A stretch of DNA of 43,716 nt. It comes from Cohnella rhizoplanae. Its GTDB lineage: Bacteria; Bacillota; Bacilli; Paenibacillales; Paenibacillaceae. Under the pieces are notes generated by a model. The model was not told the DNA's origin. It saw only the letters and a list, made by a program, of their open reading frames with translations, and made no database searches. A program made the position numbers and the translations under genes. Every line of letters begins with the position of its first letter. Positions within the stretch are counted from its first letter, which is position 1. This document shows positions 8,849 to 16,791 of this stretch, one piece after another. The stretch covers positions 1 to 43,716 of the forward strand of contig NZ_CAOJCN010000034.1 of assembly GCF_948329515.1 (NCBI RefSeq), read 5' to 3'.

Positions 8849-8851
8849 GGT

Positions 8852-9088
8852 TTATTTCGCCTCCTTGTTCAGAAATTCATCGAGTCGCTGTTCGACATCG
8901 GCGGCCGTGTACAGCAGACCATCCTGCAGCAACGCAGCGAGCGCGTCGCGGTGAGCGGCATAACGCTCGCTGGTGATCAGCTGCGCGCGGGTAAATTGCG
9001 GCGCTGGCGTGCTAACCGGTTCATCAACCGACGCGGCCAATCCAGCCGGCTCTTGATAAACCGGCGCTTCCTTCTCAGATCTAGCCAA
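8852..9088 (-). CDS. Small conserved phage protein upstream of the sheath
   Basis: The 78-residue product has a disordered N-terminus (Pro/Ala-rich) and a helical C-terminal half, FTRAQLITSERYAAHRDALA then YTAADVEQRLDEFLNKEAK. Short proteins of this build are frequently found between the tail terminator and the sheath in PBSX-like prophages. Function is unknown; a role in tail assembly is inferred from context. It overlaps the terminator gene by 8 bases. Confidence 0.75.
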   Translation of the reverse strand: MARSEKEAPVYQEPAGLAASVDEPVSTPAPQFTRAQLITSERYAAHRDALAALLQDGLLYTAADVEQRLDEFLNKEAK

Positions 9089-9506
9089 TCAAATCGACCT
9101 CCTCAATCAGAGTTTGCATCATCGGTCCGGACGACGGCTGACGCGCGATCCGGAATTGCACGATGAAGAAAAAGTGCAGCACTTCATCAACCGTTTCGTG
9201 CCGCATGCGGATCCCACGCAAGTCGCCTCCTGGCGTCGGCATTAGCTCAAGCACGTCGTAGAGCTGCTCGGCGACGTCGTTCAGCTCGGCGTTATTCGGC
9301 CCGAAGTAGTGCACGTCGAAGGAATGCTCCCGCCGGTACCTGTTGCCCACCAGCGCCTGCTGATCGGCGTCGAGCAGCTTCACATAAAAACGCCGTGGCC
9401 CGAGCCCCTGCTTAATCTCTTCGTCCGACACCTTAATGGTGGGGAAGGAATCAACAAGCGCTCCGACGACGGCGTCGCGTACATCGTTAATAGTGATCGT
9501 GCTCAC
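9081..9506 (-). CDS. Tail terminator-like protein (XkdJ/DUF6838-like)
   Basis: This 141-residue protein starts with an ITINDVRDAVVGALVDSFPTIKV segment, followed by RRFYVKLLDADQQALVGNRYR and HSFDVHYFG, a pattern of the DUF6838 phage tail terminator family. Such proteins cap the tail tube and join it to the head. The place between the HK97 gp10-like gene and the sheath is right for it. Confidence 0.8.
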   Translation of the reverse strand: MSTITINDVRDAVVGALVDSFPTIKVSDEEIKQGLGPRRFYVKLLDADQQALVGNRYRREHSFDVHYFGPNNAELNDVAEQLYDVLELMPTPGGDLRGIRMRHETVDEVLHFFFIVQFRIARQPSSGPMMQTLIEEVDLIG

Positions 9507-9510
9507 GGCA

Positions 9511-9912
9511 TCACCTCATGTGCCGATTGATATATTGCTGCAGCTTCCGCTCGAGGAACGCGGGCAACTCGCGCTCGAGCTCCTGGATGGAGATCGTCAA
9601 CATGAAGCGGCCGTCCACCCACCCGGCATGGTTCCGGGTCCGGTGGCCATATTCCACATACATTGCGTACTCGACCGGATTAATGATTTCGACTTCAATG
9701 CCTGTCGGCGTCCATTTAATCTCGCCGATCTGCCAACTGCGGCGGAGCAGGCCGGTATCGACCGGCGTCCGGGCGATCGTCTTAGCCAGCAGGTGCCCCG
9801 CCAACTCGCGGATACACTCCACGAGAAAACCGGGGAATCCCCTCTCGATCTCCTTCAGGCTCAGCTGCAACGCTCGCATATCGCCGAAATCAAAGTCTCC
9901 CAGCCTGGCCAT
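9511..9912 (-). CDS. HK97 gp10-like completion protein (XkdI-like)
   Basis: The 133-residue product carries the HK97 gp10 hallmark ARTPVDTGLLRRSWQIG, followed by GIEVEIINPVEYAMYVEYGH, which is the strand-loop typical of that family, and a helical C-terminus. Members take part in head-tail joining or tail completion. It lies between the putative head closure gene and the tail terminator. Confidence 0.88.
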   Translation of the reverse strand: MARLGDFDFGDMRALQLSLKEIERGFPGFLVECIRELAGHLLAKTIARTPVDTGLLRRSWQIGEIKWTPTGIEVEIINPVEYAMYVEYGHRTRNHAGWVDGRFMLTISIQELERELPAFLERKLQQYINRHMR

Positions 9913-10304
9913 CAGGCATAGTCCTCTCGGTGCAGGCTAATCTCTTGGTGTGTTGGGTACAGGAACGGCTCACCTGCCTGGTAGGACCGGGCGGCGCCGA
10001 GCGGTATCCAGTCGGTAGCGGCGACATAGCCGCGCTGCACGGTAATTGTGTCGCCGGGCCGAATCTCAATGTCCGGCGACACAAACAGCTTGGCCAGATA
10101 GTCGACATCATTCTGCGCTTCCGTCTGACCGTCCTTCGGCAGTCCGGTCTGCGAGATCCGACAGGGCTGGTCAGCGTAAGCGACGATCGGCTCGGTCACG
10201 GTCGCCTTGTTCGGCTTAACCACTTCTTGCTGTCGCTCGATCGTCGCCCGGTCCGTGTACTGCCGCTCGAGCGCGGCGCGGTACTTTGCGAAGTTGACGC
10301 CCAT
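9912..10304 (-). CDS. Putative head closure protein (XkdH-like)
   Basis: The ATG at 10304 is preceded by GAGGTGG with a 5-base spacer, so it is preferred over a GTG at 10313. The 130-residue product begins MGVNFAKYRAALERQYTDRA, contains RQQEVVKPNKATV and ends near PTHQEISLHREDYA. The pattern of a short N-terminal helix followed by a beta-rich body with DTITVQRG suits head closure (SPP1 gp16/XkdH-like) proteins. Assignment rests on context as much as on sequence. Confidence 0.7.
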   Translation of the reverse strand: MGVNFAKYRAALERQYTDRATIERQQEVVKPNKATVTEPIVAYADQPCRISQTGLPKDGQTEAQNDVDYLAKLFVSPDIEIRPGDTITVQRGYVAATDWIPLGAARSYQAGEPFLYPTHQEISLHREDYA

Positions 10305-10306
10305 GG

Positions 10307-10675
10307 CTACCACCTCATACGCCGGAAGCCGTTGAGCTCCGATTGGTAGTCAAAAAGCACGGCGTCCTGTACGACGAGCGACGGACCTGTTGCCAGCTTC
10401 GCCACCGGCTTGATCGGCTTGACCGTGGAGTCGCCGAGGCTGACCTCGTATGCCTCCGCGTCTTCCGGATCCGGCGGAAACAGAACGGCCATCTGCTCCG
10501 CTTGGAGCGCGGCCGCCGTCATCGCCGCCCAAGTGTACTTGAGCCCGTCCGGTATGCTGCTATGGTGGATGTAATTCAGAATCCGCTGTCCAATGATGTC
10601 CATATACAGCGTGATCAGGCCATCGAAGTCCTCCAGCACCTGATCCAGCCCGACCAGCTGCTTGGTGATGGCCAA
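10307..10675 (-). CDS. Putative head-tail connector protein
   Basis: The frame is open up to an ATG at 10738, but that start would overlap the upstream gene by 53 bases. A TTG at 10675, just after GGAGGT and 11 bases beyond the upstream stop, is possible although the spacer is short, so the start is uncertain. The helical core ITKQLVGLDQVLEDFDGLI, QRILNYIHHSSIPDGLKYTW and a hydrophobic MTAAALQAEQMAVLF fit adaptor proteins (gp6/gp15-like) that sit under the portal. The position between capsid and closure genes supports this. Confidence 0.6.
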   Translation of the reverse strand: MAITKQLVGLDQVLEDFDGLITLYMDIIGQRILNYIHHSSIPDGLKYTWAAMTAAALQAEQMAVLFPPDPEDAEAYEVSLGDSTVKPIKPVAKLATGPSLVVQDAVLFDYQSELNGFRRMRW

Positions 10676-10685
10676 TACCTCCAGC

Positions 10686-11033
10686 TTATTGATCGCCACC
10701 AGCAGCACCGCCGTTCGGCGTGCCCCCAGGCTGTTCATCTTCGTCCGGATGCTGTGCTGCCAGAATCACAGCGAGGATCTGAGACTTTTTCGCCGCATCG
10801 CTAAGATCGATGCCGAGGAACTCGGCGTGCTCGCGAAGCTCGGCGACCGTCATCTTCTCGAGCGGCTTATCACCGCTCTCCGCGACCTCCGTATCCGCCG
10901 CGATTACGCCGTCAGTGATGAGGCCCGGGACATCATCAGGCAGCACGTCCACCCGGGCACCCGCTGGGTACGTGATCGTACGGTATTTAGCCTGGACGAG
11001 GAACTCGACCGGCTGTGTTTGTTCTTTGGCCAC
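10686..11033 (-). CDS. Small phage protein with HeH/LEM-like segment
   Basis: The GTG at 11033 has AAAGGAG 8 bases upstream. The 115-residue product has a beta-rich start (VEFLVQAKYRTITYPAGARV), a middle helix-extended-helix-like segment (KMTVAELREHAEFLGIDLS then AAKKSQILAVILAA) resembling HeH/LEM or Rho N-terminal motifs, and a disordered Gly/Pro/Asp-rich end. Similar small proteins lie downstream of capsid genes in many phages. Function is unknown. Confidence 0.65.
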   Translation of the reverse strand: MAKEQTQPVEFLVQAKYRTITYPAGARVDVLPDDVPGLITDGVIAADTEVAESGDKPLEKMTVAELREHAEFLGIDLSDAAKKSQILAVILAAQHPDEDEQPGGTPNGGAAGGDQ

Positions 11034-11075
11034 TTGGATCTCTCCTTTCTACGGGAGGGGCCGAAGCCCCCGCCG

Positions 11076-12122
11076 TTACGCCACCTTGGCGATGAAGATA
11101 TTGTCGATCTGCTCAAACGACGGGAGCACAATTTCCGAGACGATCGTCTCGACGTTGACAGGGTGCGGCTCCTTGATCGTCGTGATCGCGACGCCGGTGT
11201 TGACGATCGATACTTCCGCCTCCGTCGCTCCGCTCATCAGGTCTGCTTCTTCCGGCGTCGTGCCGAACCAGGTCTTGCCGAGATTGCCGTCAGGGATGAG
11301 CGTGAAGGTGTCATCCGGGAAGAACAGGTTCGAGCTGCCGTCCTGCAACGCGAACTTCTTGTTGTAGACGGCGACGGTCAGACCAAGCTTGTTCAGCAGG
11401 TACGCCTTCATGAGCGCATCCGTCATAATGATGTTCTGGCCACCAAGTGGATTCATGTCAAGCTTGATCTTGGCATTTTTGAGGATGTATCCCCAAGTTT
11501 TGCGCGTGCAGATCGCTTTCATCGGGCGAACACCCTGCTCATCTTCGATGAGATCCTGCCACTCCTGGACATCACCAATGATGTCTGCATTTGCGGAATC
11601 ACTCCACTTGTCAGTGCCCGTCAGCGTTATCTTATGACCAGACTTCATCTTGAAATCGTAGTCGTAATTCTGGCGGTTCGCCGTGATCAGGATCTTGCCG
11701 GTCGAAAGCAATTGCATCCGCATGCGCTCTGCATTGACTTCAGCACCGCCGACGAGGTTATTCACGTCGTCGTAAATCTGGCGAATGATTGCCTCGACAT
11801 AGGCACCATTGTTCGTTTCGGCCAAACGGAGTAGCTCCTGCCGCTCTTTCTCGCCAATTCGCATAGCCTCGCGGAAGAACGGCATCTCCGTTTCAACCTT
11901 ACTGAAGCCGATGCGATCCCGCAGCGTCGCCTTCGTGTCAAAGGCCGATGGCATCAGCGCAACCGGCAGGCCACTGGATCCTTTAATCCAGCTCAAATCG
12001 AGACCGAGTTTTTTGTCGGCAGGGAACAGCGTCGCGCCCAGGTAGGGGATCGCGTTGGACGGATTCGTTTGGTAGTAGGCGGCGATCTCCGGCGCCCGGA
12101 CGAGATCATAAATGGTTGGCAT
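11076..12122 (-). CDS. Major capsid protein (E family)
   Basis: At 348 residues, with IYDLVRAPEIAAYYQTNPS at the N-terminus, LGATLFPADKKLGLDLSWIKG and a helical EKERQELLRLAETNN region, this matches the Phage_cap_E family (lambda gpE type). The C-terminal half contains KTWGYILKNAKIKLDMNP and PDGNLGKTWFGTTPEEADL, also typical. It builds the head shell on the scaffold encoded upstream. HK97-type cleavage motifs are not obvious. Confidence 0.9.
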   Translation of the reverse strand: MPTIYDLVRAPEIAAYYQTNPSNAIPYLGATLFPADKKLGLDLSWIKGSSGLPVALMPSAFDTKATLRDRIGFSKVETEMPFFREAMRIGEKERQELLRLAETNNGAYVEAIIRQIYDDVNNLVGGAEVNAERMRMQLLSTGKILITANRQNYDYDFKMKSGHKITLTGTDKWSDSANADIIGDVQEWQDLIEDEQGVRPMKAICTRKTWGYILKNAKIKLDMNPLGGQNIIMTDALMKAYLLNKLGLTVAVYNKKFALQDGSSNLFFPDDTFTLIPDGNLGKTWFGTTPEEADLMSGATEAEVSIVNTGVAITTIKEPHPVNVETIVSEIVLPSFEQIDNIFIAKVA

Positions 12123-12146
12123 GGTAGGTAGTCACCTATCCTTTCT

Positions 12147-12518
12147 TTACTTGATGAATGTGATTTGTTTCAGCGCGGTGATCTCTTCGGCCGTGGGCGC
12201 AGCCGGCAGCGGGTCAAGCGCGATGAACCCATGAATAACCATGGCGCCTGGCGCCGGACCATAGGTCACGTCCACATCGTTGAGTAGCACACCTTCGGCG
12301 TTCGATACGCCCGTTGTCGTTAAGGCCTTCTTCGCCAACTTGTTCTGGTCCGTCAGGATGCCGTTGCCAACGATCGTGCCTGCAAGGACGATCTTCTTAC
12401 CGTCCGCGTTGGCGCTGATGCCGGTGTTGTCTACCGTCACCGCCAGAGCCACGTAGTGGTCCGGGAACTTCAGAATCTCTTTCTTGTTCGTGTAAGTGGT
12501 CTCCACGAATTTGCTCAC
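12147..12518 (-). CDS. Putative head decoration protein
   Basis: The GTG at 12518 is preferred over a GTG at 12527 because CGGAGA lies at a usable distance only for the former. The 123-residue product is beta-rich and contains KKIVLAGTIVGNGILTD and GVLLNDVDVTYGPAPGAMVI, which resemble capsid-stabilising (lambda gpD-like) trimers. The position between scaffold and E-type capsid is where such genes lie in lambda and many Gram-positive prophages. Function is inferred. Confidence 0.7.
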   Translation of the reverse strand: MSKFVETTYTNKKEILKFPDHYVALAVTVDNTGISANADGKKIVLAGTIVGNGILTDQNKLAKKALTTTGVSNAEGVLLNDVDVTYGPAPGAMVIHGFIALDPLPAAPTAEEITALKQITFIK

Positions 12519-12533
12519 TTGGATCACTCTCCG

Positions 12534-13157
12534 TTATTCAAAATAGGATTGCTGAGCCTTCGCCAGGCCCTCGTTCACCTTTCCTTGCTCGGCAAGGCGC
12601 TTGCCGAAGTCGCCGTCTTTCTCTCCACCAGCTCCGCCGCCACCGCCACCGTCCGGCGGAGTCGCACCCTTGAACCGGGGCTTGCCGCCCTTGTCATCGG
12701 AGACAAACAAAAAGCCCTTGCTCGTCTGCAGGGCCTTCAGCTGATCGTCGAGACCGCCCTTCACGGTGCCGGTGTCGTCCAGCTCGATCTTCGATTTGTC
12801 CAGCAGTCCGGCAACGAGATCGGCGTCATGCACCTTACCGGCGAGCGACAGCTTGAGCGCCGTCGACAGCCGCAGTTCCTTCGCGTCGGCCTCGTACTTG
12901 TCCTTGGCGGTCTTGTTCTCGTCCTGCAGCGTCTGGATCTGCGCCTTCAGCTTTTCGTTGTCGCCAGCGGACTTCTTCACTTCCTCGAGCTGGCCGGAGA
13001 CCTTGTCTCGATCCTTCTCCGCTTGCTTCTTGCCTTCGTTGACTTCGTCGAAGCGCGCCTTCGGTACGAAGCCCTTCAGCTCTTCAGCAGATGCGGCAGC
13101 GGCTTTCGTCGCTTGCTCGTCGGTAAAACCCAAAGCTATAAATTGCTCTTTGTTCAC
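12534..13157 (-). CDS. Scaffolding protein (GP20 family)
   Basis: The 207-residue product is nearly all coiled coil with high Lys/Glu/Asp (about residues 25-110, e.g. EGKKQAEKDRDKVSGQLEEV), begins with a short FIALGFTDEQATKAAAASAEE helix and ends in a glycine-rich region and a helical tail, as in phage minor structural protein GP20/scaffolds. It directs head assembly and leaves before DNA packaging. GTG start with GGAGG 8 bases upstream. Confidence 0.88.
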   Translation of the reverse strand: MNKEQFIALGFTDEQATKAAAASAEELKGFVPKARFDEVNEGKKQAEKDRDKVSGQLEEVKKSAGDNEKLKAQIQTLQDENKTAKDKYEADAKELRLSTALKLSLAGKVHDADLVAGLLDKSKIELDDTGTVKGGLDDQLKALQTSKGFLFVSDDKGGKPRFKGATPPDGGGGGGAGGEKDGDFGKRLAEQGKVNEGLAKAQQSYFE

Positions 13158-13283
13158 GTTTGTTTCCTCCTGTCATCTTCGCTTTTTTCCCGGTCGCGTC
13201 CGGTGATGGCCTTTTGTTTTGCGCCGCAGGCAACGGCGAAGAGGGCTCCGGCAGTCTCAGCCGCAGCCCATTTCCGAGCAAAC
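13158..13283. other. Gap between scaffold gene and terminator
   Basis: This 126-base stretch upstream of the scaffold gene holds its ribosome binding site. I see no convincing gene in it. Because a terminator stands right upstream, a late promoter for scaffold, capsid and tail genes could lie here, but no clear -35/-10 pair was found. Confidence 0.4.
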
Positions 13284-13312
13284 AAAAAGCACCCTCGCCG
13301 TGGCGGGAGTGC
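13284..13312 (-). terminator. Rho-independent terminator inside the late operon
   Basis: On the minus strand a 12-bp stem with one mismatch (AGCACTCCCGCC / GGCGAGGGTGCT) is followed by TTTTTG. It begins directly at the stop codon of the 57-residue gene and separates packaging/portal genes from scaffold, capsid and tail genes. Confidence 0.8.
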
Positions 13313-13486
13313 TCATAGTTTAGGGAATGATCCGTTCTTGGGCATTCTGTCGTTCGCTTTCTTAAAATCCGCCTTAAGCTTCTCGTAAAGCGGCACGACG
13401 TCATCCGGCGCGCCGTCCTTAAGATGGACCTCGTCATTCCGAAAAGTGACCCAAGGCAATAGTTTAGGCGGTATGTATGGCTGCAC
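13313..13486 (-). CDS. Small phage protein of 57 residues after the head morphogenesis gene
   Basis: A GTG directly follows the TAG of the head morphogenesis gene, with GAGGCAGGG upstream as ribosome binding site. The frame encodes 57 residues starting VQPYIPPKLLPWVTFRNDEV, continuing LKDGAPDDVVPLYEKLKADF and ending NGSFPKL. The composition is protein-like and no rival frame is better. The stop codon forms the base of a terminator. Function is unknown; a virion or assembly role is suggested only by context. Confidence 0.65.
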   Translation of the reverse strand: MQPYIPPKLLPWVTFRNDEVHLKDGAPDDVVPLYEKLKADFKKANDRMPKNGSFPKL

Positions 13487-15304
13487 CTACATCCCTGCCT
13501 CCTTCATTTTTCGCTTTAAAATCTCCAGGATTTTGACGGCCAACCGGCGCGGGTTATCGGTGCCGACTGCTTCGCCGACTGCCTCGGCCAGCGTCTCCTT
13601 CGTATTTTTGGATCCATACTCGCTCAGCTCATCCACGATGTTCTCCGGCGTATTCTCGAGGCCGAGAGCGACTAGCGCTTCAGCCACGATTGCCTTGGAA
13701 AGCGACCCGCGGTCAATACGCATCCCCGCGACCTGCAGATCATCTACTGCCATCTGCATACCTGTCCATCCGCCGAGCAATTTCAGCGCATGCGCATATT
13801 CCACGACATGGCCAAATTCGTGAATGAACACAGACTGTCGATTGGAGCCGGCCGGCCAGAACTTCGCGTCGACCGATGCCTTGATTGTATCATCAATATC
13901 AGCAGGGTTGTAGTAGTGCGTCGATACCGTCAGCTGCGCATGCAGGACATCGGGAGCATCGAGCAGCCCCATCGCCATCTGCGCGACATACTCGTCAGTG
14001 TCGACGGCCTTCAGGGTTTTGACGAAGCCCTTAACGCCGGGAAACTCCTGCAGCGCGATATCGATCGCCTTGTTGAGATCGTTCGCACTCTCCAGGTCCA
14101 TCCCGCTGAGATCAACGTCGACGAAGCCATAGTCCCGGCGAGCAGCCTCCTCGGCCTCCTTGATGGAGCCAGCCGGGCGAAACGGTTGCGGCGCGGGCGG
14201 GCCGGCGTCCGGCGGCGGAGTGACCGGGGACGATGCCGGCGGAGTGACCGGCCGCGGCGGATCCGGCATTGGCGGATCCGGAGGGACGTTCGCCGCAGCC
14301 CACTCCTTGTATGTCATGTCTCCCGGCACATCGTACGTTTTGCCGTCGTCTCCGCGGGCCCCGCGCTGCTTCACGTTGTCCTCGTAATCCGGGATCGTCG
14401 TCGAGCGGCAGCGTACATGCAGCGGCGGGTAATTGACGCCCGGTTGCATATCCGCCACCAAGAACACCTTGCCGTCCATCTCACGGCAGATCGCCGAGGT
14501 GCGCCGATCGAGCGTAGCCGTAAACTTGTACGATTCGACGCCGAGCTCGCGGTACCCCTCGGCGCGGCTCTGGCCAGCGAAGTATGCCGACTCGGTCAGT
14601 ATCAGGCTGGCGGCCGCGGAACGAGAGACGCCCATCCGCGCTTGAATCTGGTCAATCATGGCGTCGGAGCTGTCACCGCGGATAAGCCCCTGAGTCAGTG
14701 TAGTCTGAAGTTCGGTGACCAGCTTCGTTCTGTCTCCCCAGATCCGCGCAGAGAAGTTACTGCCGTCCGGCGCCCAGGGCGTGACAAGCAGCTTGTCGAT
14801 CTGTCGGCTGTCGAGTTTGGCGAACGAGGATCCGATGCCCGTGCCCTGCTGCAGCTCAAACACGGTCCGATAGTACCCGTCCTTGTAGATGCCCCCCAGC
14901 ACCCCCGCTGTACCCGCCTGCCGCCTGGCCGCGAGCATCTCGACGTGTTGCCGCATCTGCAGTTGCAGCGCTTCAAGCCTGCTCACGCGGACACGGATAG
15001 ATGCGTTCTCCAACTCCTTCATCCAGCGCTGGTCTATCGCGTTCTCGCGCCCGGCCTTGATGTAATCCTCAACCGTCCACTTGAACTCGCGCAGCTCGCC
15101 GGCTTTGAGGATCTGCCGGGCCGATGCAAGGTCGACGCTGTTGTTAACGGCGAAGCGCTGGTAGAAAGTATCCACGTCCCGCTGAATGGACGCCATCGCC
15201 CGGCCATATTCTACATTCATTGTCCGAATGTACGCCTCACCGCGGCCAAGCAGCGCTTCGTTCAGCGCCTCCATCCGCGCCGTCCAGTATGCGTCCGGCT
15301 TCAT
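13487..15304 (-). CDS. Head morphogenesis protein (SPP1 gp7-like) with C-terminal metallopeptidase-like domain
   Basis: The 605-residue protein has three parts. Residues 1-190 are helical. About 190-310 is the SPP1 gp7/Mu gpF head morphogenesis domain, with ASLILTESAYFAGQSRAEGY, TATLDRRTSAICREMDGKVF and PPLHVRCRSTTIP. A proline-rich linker (about 340-375) leads to a C-terminal domain with H495-E-F-G-H499 and a later SEYGSKNTKETLAEAV segment (about 561-576) that can supply the third zinc ligand, as in gluzincin-like domains. Such C-terminal domains vary in this family and may be injected or act in head maturation. It overlaps the portal gene by 4 bases. Confidence 0.87.
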   Translation of the reverse strand: MKPDAYWTARMEALNEALLGRGEAYIRTMNVEYGRAMASIQRDVDTFYQRFAVNNSVDLASARQILKAGELREFKWTVEDYIKAGRENAIDQRWMKELENASIRVRVSRLEALQLQMRQHVEMLAARRQAGTAGVLGGIYKDGYYRTVFELQQGTGIGSSFAKLDSRQIDKLLVTPWAPDGSNFSARIWGDRTKLVTELQTTLTQGLIRGDSSDAMIDQIQARMGVSRSAAASLILTESAYFAGQSRAEGYRELGVESYKFTATLDRRTSAICREMDGKVFLVADMQPGVNYPPLHVRCRSTTIPDYEDNVKQRGARGDDGKTYDVPGDMTYKEWAAANVPPDPPMPDPPRPVTPPASSPVTPPPDAGPPAPQPFRPAGSIKEAEEAARRDYGFVDVDLSGMDLESANDLNKAIDIALQEFPGVKGFVKTLKAVDTDEYVAQMAMGLLDAPDVLHAQLTVSTHYYNPADIDDTIKASVDAKFWPAGSNRQSVFIHEFGHVVEYAHALKLLGGWTGMQMAVDDLQVAGMRIDRGSLSKAIVAEALVALGLENTPENIVDELSEYGSKNTKETLAEAVGEAVGTDNPRRLAVKILEILKRKMKEAGM

Positions 15305-16773
15305 TCATCGTCACCGCCGGGCGGCTCATCCTTCTTCAGCCCGCCGTATTCCAGCGCCTCCTTAAGCGCCTGCTGCTTGTCCTTCTCCAAGCGATCCAGC
15401 TCTGCCTGCGGATCCGTCACCCAAGGATGCTGGGCGACCTGCGTCTCCTTGGAGAGAATGCCCTCGCTGTTTCGGATATTGGTGATGATGGCCGACTCGT
15501 CTATCGGCATATCGCGGTTGAAGATAAATTTGACCTCGTCCCCGCTGTAGTCCGTGCCGGTCGTGTTGTAGAGGTGCGCATCGACAAACCATTTCAGCTG
15601 CTCCAGGCTTGCCTGAAATTCCGTCTCGATCATGTTGCCATCGAGATCCAAGTCGCTGTATAGGAAGCGTAAGGCAATCCCGGACGGCGCGCTGCCGAAC
15701 TCTGCCTGCTGCGTATCCACCCCGCGACCGAATTCGTAGATGTCCTTGCGGGCTTGCTCCATATGCGTCTTGTACGCGTCCGTGTCAATCTCCAGACCGA
15801 TCGTGTCGACGCCTCCCTCGCCTTCCACGAAAGCCGTACGATAGATCGCAATGTTCCTCCGGAACTCCGAAGCTTTCGTGCCGCCGAAATTCTTTACGAC
15901 GAAGATGCTATTCGGCAAGTCCTCCAGGTTGTTGCTGTTGTCGGACTTATTCTGGTCATAGTCGTCCACCAACGATTTGATGATCTCAACGAGCGGCTGC
16001 TCCTCTTCGTTGTACTTGAAGCAGATGAACGGGACGCGTTCCCAGTTCAGCCCTTCCACATTCCCGTCGCGCTGAACGGCGAAGTGCGTCGCCTCGTCCC
16101 CAGCCTCCACATCCGGAATGAGTCCGGTACCGCCGGCGACATACCGCCGGACGCCGTTAGTATCCCACCACTCGATCTTCCGGACCGTCGTCCTGCGAAG
16201 CCCCTCGTAGACGACGACCTCATAGTCACGGATGACGGCATCGAGCATCGTATGCGCCTCGTCGCGCCAGAGCGGGATGATTTCCTCCGAATTCATGAGA
16301 CGAAAACTCAGCTCGCCATCCTCGTCGTAATAGACGAACCACCAGGCCAAGCCTTTGTTCACGGCCTCCTTGCCCGTATTCTGCAGACGGCGCATAAACG
16401 CGTCATTCAAGAGATCCGTCCATGCCTGCTGATACTCCTCGTTTTCCGCCTGCATGCTTATCGGCTTGCCGAAGAGATACCCGACCTTCTGATCGACCAG
16501 TTTCCGCACGAATCCGTTAGCCAGCTTGTTGTTAGCCAGGTTGGTCACCGGTTCCTTCGCACCGCTCTCGCCGATCGCCGTGCGCGTGCGATTCAGGATA
16601 TCCGGCTTGACCCGGTAGTACTGCTCCCCGGTCAGCATCCACTTCCTGCGCTCGTCTTTCTTCCATTCGCCCGTTTCGATATTAATGATCTGCAAGACCG
16701 TTGCGGCCGACTTGGCCCCATCCTGGATGATCTTCTCGAGCGCCTGCAGCTCATTGCCAAAATTGAAAAACAC
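15301..16773 (-). CDS. Portal protein (SPP1 Gp6-like)
   Basis: This 490-residue protein belongs to the SPP1 gp6-like portal family: WMLTGEQYYRVKPDILNRTR near the N-terminus, NKLANGFVRKLVDQKVGYLF with GKPISM, a central FRLMNSEEIIPLW and the clip/stem region VPFICFKYNEEEQPLVEIIK. It forms the dodecameric gate for DNA at one head vertex and docks the terminase. The C-terminus is acidic and disordered. GTG start with GAGGAGGG upstream. Confidence 0.93.
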   Translation of the reverse strand: MFFNFGNELQALEKIIQDGAKSAATVLQIINIETGEWKKDERRKWMLTGEQYYRVKPDILNRTRTAIGESGAKEPVTNLANNKLANGFVRKLVDQKVGYLFGKPISMQAENEEYQQAWTDLLNDAFMRRLQNTGKEAVNKGLAWWFVYYDEDGELSFRLMNSEEIIPLWRDEAHTMLDAVIRDYEVVVYEGLRRTTVRKIEWWDTNGVRRYVAGGTGLIPDVEAGDEATHFAVQRDGNVEGLNWERVPFICFKYNEEEQPLVEIIKSLVDDYDQNKSDNSNNLEDLPNSIFVVKNFGGTKASEFRRNIAIYRTAFVEGEGGVDTIGLEIDTDAYKTHMEQARKDIYEFGRGVDTQQAEFGSAPSGIALRFLYSDLDLDGNMIETEFQASLEQLKWFVDAHLYNTTGTDYSGDEVKFIFNRDMPIDESAIITNIRNSEGILSKETQVAQHPWVTDPQAELDRLEKDKQQALKEALEYGGLKKDEPPGGDDE

Positions 16774-16791
16774 GATCGCATTCCCTCCTCT

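Noticed and set aside
12456..13388. Plus-strand open frame of 310 codons opposite scaffold and decoration genes
   Set aside because: Leucine/arginine-rich composition mirrors the coiled-coil codons of the real minus-strand gene; no start signals.
13790..15550. Plus-strand open frame of 586 codons
   Set aside because: Antisense to the head morphogenesis and portal genes, arginine-rich, no family resemblance; GC-rich DNA produces such long frames.
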